A stretch of 6,282 nucleotides of DNA. Source: an uncultured Porphyromonadaceae bacterium (GTDB taxonomy: Bacteria; Bacteroidota; Bacteroidia; Bacteroidales; Muribaculaceae). Each line of letters opens with the position of its first letter. Within the stretch, counting starts at the first letter, position 1. The DNA is taken from contig CAMWLX010000217.1 of NCBI GenBank assembly GCA_947175225.1, positions 1-6,282 on the forward strand, read 5' to 3'. Shown one piece after another: positions 1 to 6,268 of this stretch. The notes under the pieces were generated by a model, which saw only the letters and a program-made list of their open reading frames with translations, did not search any database and was not told the DNA's origin. The position numbers and the translations under genes were made by a program.

Positions 1-2
1 GC

Positions 3-35
3 TTATAAGACTTATAAATTTTATAAATCTTATAA
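3..35. repeat. Four TTATAA hexamers at exact 9-nt spacing upstream of pyrE
   Basis: The palindromic hexamer TTATAA occurs at 3-8, 12-17, 21-26 and 30-35, each copy starting exactly 9 nt after the last. The spacers are GAC, ATT and ATC. The block as a whole is also close to an inverted repeat centred on position 19, with one mismatched pair (positions 11 and 27) besides the centre base. It ends 4 nt before the first possible pyrE start, so it would lie in the promoter or 5' leader. It could be an operator, a weak RNA hairpin or a chance AT-rich tract; the function is not known. The window begins 2 nt upstream, so the array may extend further. Confidence 0.6.
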
Positions 36-39
36 CACA

Positions 40-681
40 ATGATAATCATGGAAAAGAAAATAGCTAAAGATCTGCTGAGTGTAGGCGCGGTATTTCTCC
101 GTCCTGAAGAACTATTCACATGGGCCTCCGGCATCAAGAGCCCAATGTATTGCGACAACCGTTTGACTCTCTCTTATCCCGAAGTAAGAAAAGACATCGA
201 AGAGGGTCTTGCAGAACTGATCACAAAATATTATCCCGAAGCTGAATCGCTTATGGGCACATCTACTGCCGGCATAGCTCATGCTGCCATCACTGCATGG
301 CTTCTCAACAAACCGATGGGTTATGTACGTGGCGGAGCAAAAGATCATGGCCGTGGCAACCGCATCGAAGGCAAGTGCGAACCCGGGACAAAGGTGGTAG
401 TAGTTGAGGATCTTATCTCTACCGGAGGCAGCTGCATTGAGGTTGTTGAAGCTCTTCGCGAGGAAGGAGCCGATGTATTAGGCATCGTGTCAATATTCAC
501 TTATGGAATGAAGAAAGCCACCGATCGCCTTGCAGCAGCAAATGTCACAAACCATTCTCTCTCTAATCTTGACACACTTGTAGAAGTGGCAGCCGAAGAA
601 GGCTACATCGAACCGGTCTGGAAAAACCGTATCCTCAAATTCCGCGACAATCCAAGCGACACATCATGGATGGAAGCATAA
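40..681 (+). CDS. pyrE: Orotate phosphoribosyltransferase
   Basis: Converts orotate plus PRPP to orotidine monophosphate and pyrophosphate, the fifth step of de novo pyrimidine synthesis; a cytosolic type I phosphoribosyltransferase expected to work as a dimer. At 213 residues it has the usual family length. Visible motifs are FTWASGIKSPMYCDNRLTLS (26-45), the TSTAGIA loop (74-80), the catalytic loop YVRGGAKDHGRGN (95-107) with Arg97, Lys101 and His103, and the PRPP-binding motif VVVVEDLISTGGS (119-131) with the acidic pair Glu123-Asp124. A second in-frame ATG at 49 gives MEKKIAKDLL, where relatives usually begin, so 49 may be the true start; neither start has a Shine-Dalgarno site. pyrB follows after 13 nt, implying co-transcription. 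The RGGAKDHG loop and the NPSD tail recall clostridial enzymes more than the Bacteroides PyrE that I remember. Confidence 0.95.
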   Translation: MIIMEKKIAKDLLSVGAVFLRPEELFTWASGIKSPMYCDNRLTLSYPEVRKDIEEGLAELITKYYPEAESLMGTSTAGIAHAAITAWLLNKPMGYVRGGAKDHGRGNRIEGKCEPGTKVVVVEDLISTGGSCIEVVEALREEGADVLGIVSIFTYGMKKATDRLAAANVTNHSLSNLDTLVEVAAEEGYIEPVWKNRILKFRDNPSDTSWMEA

Positions 682-694
682 ATTCTTTTGGACG

Positions 695-1774
695 ATGAAA
701 CATCTTATTGATCCTACCGACCTTACGGTAGAAGAAACCCAAGAAATAATAAATCTTGCTCTCGACATCATCGCCAATAGGGCAAAATACTCAGAAAAGT
801 GTAAAGGCAAAAAACTTGCCACCCTTTTCTACGAACCCTCTACAAGAACGCGCCTGAGCTTTACAGCCGCTATGATGGAACTTGGGGGCAACGTGCTCGG
901 TTTTGCTGATGCTGCAAGCAGTTCGGTAAGTAAGGGTGAGACAGTGCGTGATACGGTCCGCGTGGTAGAGAATTTTGCCGACATTATCGCCATGCGACAT
1001 TTCTTAGAGGGGGCTCAGCTTGCCGCCACTGAAGTGAGCCGCGTGCCCATCATCAATGCCGGCGACGGCAGCCATGCCCATCCTACCCAAACACTCACCG
1101 ACCTGCTGACGATCACCCGTGAATTGGGACGACTTGACAATCTGACTATCGGATTCTGCGGAGACCTCCGATTCGGACGCACCGTCCATAGCCTCATCAA
1201 AGCGCTGTCACGCCAAAAAGGGATTAAGATTGTGCTTATTGCTCCTCCTCAGCTTCGGCTTCCTGACTATATAAAGCAAGACGTATGCGACCGCCTCGGA
1301 CTCGAATACAAAGAAGTAGACACACTTGAGGAGGCAATGCCGGAACTCGATGTGCTATATATGACCCGAGTGCAGAAAGAGCGTTTCCTCGATGAAGATG
1401 AATATGAAGCTGTGAAGGATTCATTTGTGCTTGATTGTGAGAAAATGAAACTCGCTAAAGAGAAGATGGCAGTGCTTCACCCACTTCCCCGCGTAAATGA
1501 AATCCTTGAGGAGGTTGATGCTGACCCAAGGGCAGCCTACTTCCGCCAAGTTGAAAACGGAAAATTTGTGCGTATGGCTCTTATCTTGAGTCTTCTCGAC
1601 TGGAAAGATGATCCAAAACACGAGATGCCAAAGCAGGAAGAGATAGAGGTTCCCGACAATTTGCGTTGCGAAAATAAAAAGTGCATCACACGCAACGAAA
1701 AATCTCCACGCCGCGCCTATAGGGCTGCCGACGGCTCACTGCGCTGCCGCTACTGCGACCACAAATTCAAATGA
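695..1774 (+). CDS. pyrB: Aspartate carbamoyltransferase with fused PyrI-type zinc domain
   Basis: Joins carbamoyl phosphate and aspartate to form carbamoyl aspartate, the committed step of pyrimidine synthesis. Residues 1 to about 305 are a complete catalytic chain: FYEPSTRTRLSF (45-56), the 80s loop SSSVSKGET (75-83) with Lys80, Arg101, HPTQTLTDLLTI (129-140), GRTVHSL (161-167), MTRVQ (223-227) and HPLPR (262-266). All expected active-site residues are present. Plain catalytic chains are about 305-310 residues; this one is 359. The extra tail has CENKKCI (325-331) and CRYCDHKF (351-358). Its four cysteines, C325, C330, C351 and C354, match the order and spacing of the zinc ligands of the PyrI regulatory chain (C109, C114, C138, C141 in E. 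coli; only the middle gap differs, 21 against 24). The nucleotide-binding N-terminal domain of PyrI is missing, and no separate pyrI lies in this window. UMP/CTP/ATP control of the E. coli kind is therefore not expected from this protein alone. Confidence 0.95.
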   Translation: MKHLIDPTDLTVEETQEIINLALDIIANRAKYSEKCKGKKLATLFYEPSTRTRLSFTAAMMELGGNVLGFADAASSSVSKGETVRDTVRVVENFADIIAMRHFLEGAQLAATEVSRVPIINAGDGSHAHPTQTLTDLLTITRELGRLDNLTIGFCGDLRFGRTVHSLIKALSRQKGIKIVLIAPPQLRLPDYIKQDVCDRLGLEYKEVDTLEEAMPELDVLYMTRVQKERFLDEDEYEAVKDSFVLDCEKMKLAKEKMAVLHPLPRVNEILEEVDADPRAAYFRQVENGKFVRMALILSLLDWKDDPKHEMPKQEEIEVPDNLRCENKKCITRNEKSPRRAYRAADGSLRCRYCDHKFK

Positions 1775-1781
1775 TTATAGT

Positions 1782-1807
1782 TCTGAGGAGCTTGATACCT
1801 CCTCAGA
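1782..1807 (+). other. Perfect 9-bp hairpin between pyrB and purF
   Basis: The arms TCTGAGGAG (1782-1790) and CTCCTCAGA (1799-1807) pair perfectly around an 8-nt loop, beginning 7 nt after the pyrB stop. No run of T follows on this strand, so it is not a standard intrinsic terminator. It may protect the 3' end of the pyr message, mark RNA processing, or act as a partial terminator that lowers expression of the following genes. Confidence 0.6.
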
Positions 1808-1848
1808 GCACCATCTACAGTAAAAAATCAGATTAAACAGATTCTATT

Positions 1849-3747
1849 TTGGAACCACTTAAACATGAATGCGGCATCGCCATGATCCGTCTTCGCAAGC
1901 CAATCAGCTATTATAAAGAAAAATATGGGAGCTATGCGTATGCTCTCAACAAGCTGTATCTTCTGATGGAGAAACAGCACAACCGCGGCCAGGAAGGAGC
2001 CGGAGTCGGAGTGGTCAATCTAAAAGCCACTCCGGGACATGAATACGTATGGCGAGAACGAGAGCTCGGTACGCAAGCCATCCAAGAAATTTTCAACCGC
2101 ATCGGGAAGCGACTTGCGGAAGTCGACCTTGAAAGCATGACTCCGCATGAAGCTGAGACAGAGGCTCCTATGATAGGGGAAATATACCTTGGGCATCTTC
2201 GATACTCCACCACCGGGAAAAGCGGGATGTCGTATGTCCATCCATTTCTTCGCCGCAACAACTGGAGAAGCCGCAACCTTTTGATGTGCGGCAACTTCAA
2301 CATGACCAATGTCAACACGCTGTTTGAGTCAGTAGTAAGCCGAGGACAACATCCTCGACTGCACAGCGACACCATCATACTGCTCGAGATGCTCGGATAC
2401 ACGCTCGACAAAGAAAATCATCGCCTTTACAGACTCCACCGTAATGACGATGCCGAGAACTTCGTAGACAAGAATCTTGAGGAAATCATAGAAGAGGAGC
2501 TTGACATCCGCAACGTCCTTAAGGCATCGGCTCCTGAATGGGACGGCGGCTATGTGATTTGCGGAGCCACAGGCTCCGGCAACGTCTTCGTATTCCGCGA
2601 TCCCAACGGAATTCGCCCGGCATACTATTATATCGATGATGAGATAATAATAGCCACTTCCGAGCGTCCACAGATTCAGACCGTGTTTGGAGTGCCACAA
2701 GAGAGAATCAAGGAACTTGAACCGGGAGAAGCCCTATTGATATCAATAGATGGCAATCCAACGGTAGAACGTATTCTTCCTCAAGAATCTAATTCAAAAT
2801 GCAGCTTCGAAAGAATATACTTCTCACGAGGCAGTGATTCAGAAATTTACAAGGAACGAAAAGAATTAGGAAGGTTGCTTGTACCGAAAGTTGTTGACTC
2901 TGTAGAGGGCAACATAGCACATACGGTCTTCTCATACATACCCAACACCGCAGAAGTGGCATTTTACGGATTAGTGGAAGGGATCGAGGAGTATCTCAAC
3001 GACTATAAGACAGAGCGTATCCTTGCTCTCCAAAGTGACGGGAAACTCAATCGCGAGTCAATAAAGAAAGTGATGGAAGCCGAGGTAAGGATTGAGAAAG
3101 CCGCCATCAAAGACATAAAGCTGCGCACATTCATCGCAGAAGGAGATGTCCGCAACGACCTTGCGGCTCATGTCTACGACATTTCTTACGGCTGCCTCCG
3201 TCCGGGGATAGATTCGCTGGTAGTGATCGACGACTCCATAGTAAGAGGCACGACACTCAAACAGTCTATCCTGAATATGCTCGCACGACTGAACCCTAAG
3301 AAAATAGTCGTAGTCTCATCATCCCCACAGGTAAGATATCCAGATTATTATGGTATCGATATGAGCCGTATGGATGAATTCATCGCATTCAAAGCTGCCG
3401 TAAGCCTGCTGAAAGAGCGTGGAATGGAATATGTCCTCGCATCTACCTATGCCGCCTGCAAAAAAGAAGTGGTGAAAAAAGAAGGTGAAAAACTCACCAA
3501 CCATGTCAAGAACATATACTCACACTTCTCAGACGATCAGATATCACGGAGAATCGCAGAGATGGTAAGGCCGTTGGATATGGAGGTAGAAATTGTATAC
3601 CAAACAGTCGAAGGTCTGCACAAAGCTTGTCCCAATCATCCCGGTGATTGGTACTTCACCGGTAATTATCCTACTCAGGGGGGAATACGAAGGGTCAATC
3701 AGGCATATATAGACTGGTATGAAGGGAAAACGGGAAAAAGGAATTGA
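1849..3747 (+). CDS. purF: Amidophosphoribosyltransferase, long Bacteroidales form (PurF family)
   Basis: Expected to form phosphoribosylamine from PRPP and glutamine, the first step of de novo purine synthesis. An N-terminal glutamine amidotransferase domain has Cys8 as nucleophile, HNRGQEGAG (44-52), GHLRYSTTG (115-123), CGNFN (147-151) and RDPNGIRP (250-257). A phosphoribosyltransferase domain follows, with CSFERIYFSRG (318-328), the PRPP motif VVIDDSIVRGTTL (458-470) and the tail FTGNYPT (603-609). Translation must start at TTG 1849: a stop lies in frame at 1834-1836, there is no upstream ATG, and the next Met (12) is past Cys8. MEPLKHE would then be a 7-residue propeptide, removed to expose Cys8, as in Bacillus PurF. 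At 632 residues it is well above the usual 470-510. Positions that bind iron-sulfur in Bacillus PurF read Asp499, Gly599 and Tyr602 here, so no cluster is expected. It could be a paralogue beside a standard PurF elsewhere in the genome. Confidence 0.86.
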   Translation: MEPLKHECGIAMIRLRKPISYYKEKYGSYAYALNKLYLLMEKQHNRGQEGAGVGVVNLKATPGHEYVWRERELGTQAIQEIFNRIGKRLAEVDLESMTPHEAETEAPMIGEIYLGHLRYSTTGKSGMSYVHPFLRRNNWRSRNLLMCGNFNMTNVNTLFESVVSRGQHPRLHSDTIILLEMLGYTLDKENHRLYRLHRNDDAENFVDKNLEEIIEEELDIRNVLKASAPEWDGGYVICGATGSGNVFVFRDPNGIRPAYYYIDDEIIIATSERPQIQTVFGVPQERIKELEPGEALLISIDGNPTVERILPQESNSKCSFERIYFSRGSDSEIYKERKELGRLLVPKVVDSVEGNIAHTVFSYIPNTAEVAFYGLVEGIEEYLNDYKTERILALQSDGKLNRESIKKVMEAEVRIEKAAIKDIKLRTFIAEGDVRNDLAAHVYDISYGCLRPGIDSLVVIDDSIVRGTTLKQSILNMLARLNPKKIVVVSSSPQVRYPDYYGIDMSRMDEFIAFKAAVSLLKERGMEYVLASTYAACKKEVVKKEGEKLTNHVKNIYSHFSDDQISRRIAEMVRPLDMEVEIVYQTVEGLHKACPNHPGDWYFTGNYPTQGGIRRVNQAYIDWYEGKTGKRN

Positions 3748-3753
3748 AATAAA

Positions 3754-4386
3754 ATGAATTTTGATCGAAAAGACATAGACAAAAAAGACTTGGAGGAAAT
3801 GAGAGCCCTTCTTAAAAAAGAGGTCGGTTTCCTGCCGTCCGGACCGGGACTCGACCAACTGCTGACCCGGGCGGAATGGCTTCGTGTCGATGCCAAATAT
3901 GTCGTCATCGAAATGGGAAAAACGTGTCCTGATGTCTATATTCTTAAGGATGGCATCATCCGCGTATGGGATTTCGATGGGGAAAAGGAACGAACCTTTG
4001 GATTTGGTCTGCCGGGCACCATTTTCGAGTCAAAACACTCTTTTGTAATGCACGGGCCTTCTTATTATCAGGTGGAAACCTGCTGCCCTTCCACTATCCT
4101 GAGAATTCCTGAGAAAGAATTCTGGAAGACTGTAGAAAACGACAACAGTTTTGCCATTTTTATGCTCCATAACGCATACGGCGAACTATATAGCCATGAG
4201 TTTAAAGAGAGTACCATCAACAACGGGACAGCCCGCGAAAGATTTGAAGCCATGCTTAAATATCGTCCTGTAATACTTGAGAAAGTACCTCAGAAGATCA
4301 TAGCTTCCTATCTTGGAATAACTTCGGAATACTTTAGCGTACTTAAAAGAAGATTCCTGACCGGCCATACCGACTCAAAATTATAA
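3754..4386 (+). CDS. Crp/Fnr-family transcriptional regulator
   Basis: A 210-residue cytosolic DNA-binding protein with the usual two parts. The N-terminal half (about 25-125) is a cyclic-nucleotide-binding-like beta barrel: YVVIEMGKTCPDVYILKDG (49-67), then FGFGLPGTIFESKHSF (82-97) and GPSYYQVET (101-109). The C-terminal half holds a winged helix-turn-helix, with VPQKIIASYLGITSEYFSVL (178-197) as the clearest match to Bacteroidetes members of the family. The E. coli Crp cAMP pocket (Gly-Glu followed by Arg-Ser) is not visible, and there is no N-terminal cysteine set as in Fnr, so the ligand cannot be named; cAMP is unlikely. Two adjacent cysteines (110-111) lie in the sensor domain. The start is 6 nt after the purF stop, so the genes are probably co-transcribed and regulator levels should follow purF. 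Targets are unknown; control of the nucleotide genes is only a guess from position. Confidence 0.87.
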   Translation: MNFDRKDIDKKDLEEMRALLKKEVGFLPSGPGLDQLLTRAEWLRVDAKYVVIEMGKTCPDVYILKDGIIRVWDFDGEKERTFGFGLPGTIFESKHSFVMHGPSYYQVETCCPSTILRIPEKEFWKTVENDNSFAIFMLHNAYGELYSHEFKESTINNGTARERFEAMLKYRPVILEKVPQKIIASYLGITSEYFSVLKRRFLTGHTDSKL

Positions 4387-4387
4387 G

Positions 4388-4394
4388 TTTTTTT
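4388..4394 (+). terminator. T7 tract after the regulator gene, possible weak terminator
   Basis: Seven consecutive T begin 1 nt after the stop codon of the regulator gene. No convincing stem precedes them; the best pairing I find is CGG with CCG, 3 bp and about 14 nt away. A small 5-bp inverted repeat CTTAA/TTAAG lies further on at 4411-4426 without a T run. Transcription may end here, but the evidence is thin. Confidence 0.25.
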
Positions 4395-4447
4395 CAGATT
4401 TAATAAATTTCTTAAACCAGATTAAGTATTATTGTAGAATTTAGGTC

Positions 4448-4455
4448 TATTTTTG
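4448..4455 (+). promoter_or_regulatory. Bacteroidetes -7 promoter box for the secreted-protein gene
   Basis: TATTTTTG matches the Bacteroidetes sigma-ABfr -7 consensus TAnnTTTG at every fixed base. It predicts a transcript start near 4460 and a leader of about 55 nt. No TTTG is present at the expected -33 distance; a lone TTG at 4432-4434 is too close. The leader just before the start codon is A-rich, as is common where ribosome binding does not depend on Shine-Dalgarno pairing. Confidence 0.5.
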
Positions 4456-4516
4456 CAATTGAGATCGATATCTGCAGAAAGAACTACGAAATTATCAAAA
4501 CCAAAAACATACAATA

Positions 4517-6268
4517 ATGCTTATGAGGAGATTGTTACTTACCCTGACAACCGCAGCACTGACGATGTCGGCATTTGCAAGCATCAGAGTGTCTGAAAAA
4601 AGCAATCGAGCTGTCAAGCCGGGGATTTCCGGATTATCCACACAGAAATTTGGAGCATTGATGACTCCTTCCGTAATAGACAGAGCCGGAATCAACAAGA
4701 CAATGATCACACGTGCTGATGATAGTGATTTCAACCCTATTTATGAAGCTCCGGAAGGAAATATTGTCACAATGCTTGGTTCGTCACAGAGTTTCTATAT
4801 TGATTATGGAGAAGTGTCAATGGATGAAGCTTTCGGAATGGCTTATGATGGAGTATGGACTGACAATGGCGAAGTATATATAAAGAATCCAATCAGCATG
4901 CTTGAGTCTGACTCCTACATCAAGGGAACAGTTGTAGACGAAGGACTGAAGTTTGATTTTCCACAACCGCTCTTCAAATCCGTGATAGATGGAGAAAGCT
5001 TCGACATTTATGTGGATGTACTTGAATATGCAGAATTAGAATCACCCGACTATCCTGACGAGTATTACACCACTTTTATTCCTTCAGAAGAGACACGAAG
5101 CATAATTTTCACAAAACAGGAAGATGGAAGCTACAGCATGGAAGATGACTACATGCTTGGAGCCACTTTCAATGGCATATGGCAAGGATATGGAGAATTG
5201 TATCTCAATCTCCTTCCTTTCGAGGCAACTCCGGCAAAAATCCCGGAAGGCATTGAATACGACTATTCATATATCCTTGCAGATGAGCTCACAGGTTGGG
5301 ATCACACCGTGCTTCGCCCGATCGGCATTGGAGAAAAAGATGGAACGACCTATATAATAGGGATGGCAAGCGGAATGCCGGATGCTGTGATTTATGGCAC
5401 ATTCGACAAAGAAAATAATACCCTTACCATACCGTCTGACCAATTCTTAGGCAAGTATTACAACCATTATATCTTCATGATGGCGGGTATCGGACTATCT
5501 TACTACGACGAATACTGGGGAGAAGACATGTATTCGTTTGATGTGGTAGACGATCCATTAGTGTTAAACTATAATCCTGACACAAATGTCTTTACTCCGG
5601 TCATTATGGAGGGATTCGATTATTCCTATGTGATATTCAATTTCGGCAATGTAGCGACATATCCATGTGAATATTATGCAATAGACCGTATCTTCTCCCA
5701 AGGAGACATCACTGACTTCGCACCGATAGCCCCGGAGATCCTCGATCTCTACGACGTAAGCATCATGGATCCCGACTATAGCTACGCATTTGAGTTCAAT
5801 ATCTTCGGAGACAATAATGAAGGACAAATACTTCAAGACAATAATATTTACTACAATATATTTGTCAATGGCGAGCTGTTCACATTCACTGCAGAGGAAT
5901 ATCCGTCGCTACAAGAAGAAGGAATCGATAAAATCACAGATATTCCGGTATTCTTTAATGCCGGTGATGATATATTCTCATCAGGAAACTATCATGGCAT
6001 CGTATTCAAGCGCACGGATATAGAGACTGTCGGCGTTCGCGCTGTCTATATTGATGGAGACATCCGTGCGGAAAGTGAGATTGTCACTATCTCAAGTTCA
6101 GGCGAGATAACATCTGTCGGAGAGTTGAACAGACCTGTGACTTCTATGATAGAATACTTTGACATCAATGGCAGGAAAGTATCAGGATCTTCACAAAATG
6201 GAATTATCATAAAGCGAACAACTCTCAACGATGGAAGCATTCGTATAGAAAAGCTAATGAAGCATTGA
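4517..6268 (+). CDS. Uncharacterised secreted beta-rich protein with type-IX-like C-terminal tail
   Basis: The function is not recognised. The N-terminus has two Arg, a hydrophobic stretch and an AFA/S cleavage site near residue 22, a standard signal peptide; there is no lipobox. An alternative start is ATG 4523. The 583-residue protein is acidic, rich in Tyr and Asp, and contains a single Cys (384), so it has no internal disulfide. A beta-rich module seems to occur twice: GEVYIKNPI...YIKGT (118-137) with FDFPQPLF (146-153), and GTTYIIGMA...VIYGT (276-295) with LTIPSDQF (303-310). FGMAYDGVW (106-114) and LGATFNGIW (214-222) also correspond. Residues about 400-525 form another beta-sandwich-like region containing NIYYNIFVNGELFTF (443-457) and VGVRAVYIDGD (505-515), a pattern I recall from many Bacteroidales secreted proteins. 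The end (545-583: EYFDINGRKV, NGIIIKR, DGSIRIEKL) resembles type IX secretion sorting tails. It is probably a surface or exported protein with its own promoter. Confidence 0.8.
   Translation: MLMRRLLLTLTTAALTMSAFASIRVSEKSNRAVKPGISGLSTQKFGALMTPSVIDRAGINKTMITRADDSDFNPIYEAPEGNIVTMLGSSQSFYIDYGEVSMDEAFGMAYDGVWTDNGEVYIKNPISMLESDSYIKGTVVDEGLKFDFPQPLFKSVIDGESFDIYVDVLEYAELESPDYPDEYYTTFIPSEETRSIIFTKQEDGSYSMEDDYMLGATFNGIWQGYGELYLNLLPFEATPAKIPEGIEYDYSYILADELTGWDHTVLRPIGIGEKDGTTYIIGMASGMPDAVIYGTFDKENNTLTIPSDQFLGKYYNHYIFMMAGIGLSYYDEYWGEDMYSFDVVDDPLVLNYNPDTNVFTPVIMEGFDYSYVIFNFGNVATYPCEYYAIDRIFSQGDITDFAPIAPEILDLYDVSIMDPDYSYAFEFNIFGDNNEGQILQDNNIYYNIFVNGELFTFTAEEYPSLQEEGIDKITDIPVFFNAGDDIFSSGNYHGIVFKRTDIETVGVRAVYIDGDIRAESEIVTISSSGEITSVGELNRPVTSMIEYFDINGRKVSGSSQNGIIIKRTTLNDGSIRIEKLMKH

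Noticed and set aside
15..22. TAAATTTT as a -7 box for pyrE
   Set aside because: It matches TAnnTTTG except for the final G, but it lies inside the TTATAA array and no -33 element can be seen because the window begins too close. It cannot be told from general AT richness.
1845..1851. TATTTTG as a promoter box for purF
   Set aside because: The gap between TA and TTTG is one base short, and the box overlaps the start codon, so transcription would begin inside the gene.
1932..2411. 159-codon open frame on the minus strand inside purF
   Set aside because: It overlaps a gene with clear family motifs on the other strand, its translation shows low-complexity Ser/Arg-rich composition and no recognisable motif, and it is best explained as a shadow.
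2329..2700. 123-codon open frame on the minus strand inside purF
   Set aside because: It is an antisense shadow of conserved PurF codons; no motif, promoter or neighbour supports it.
4081..4086. Adjacent cysteines 110-111 of the regulator as an Fnr-type cluster
   Set aside because: Fnr uses three N-terminal cysteines plus one central; this protein has only one other Cys (58), so a cluster is not supported.
4360..4394. Intrinsic terminator at the end of the regulator gene
   Set aside because: The T run is real, but the only stem upstream is about 3 bp, so I kept it only as a low-confidence site.
5124..5357. Small + strand open frame inside the secreted-protein gene
   Set aside because: It is a different frame of a long gene with a signal peptide and conserved tail; no independent evidence supports it.
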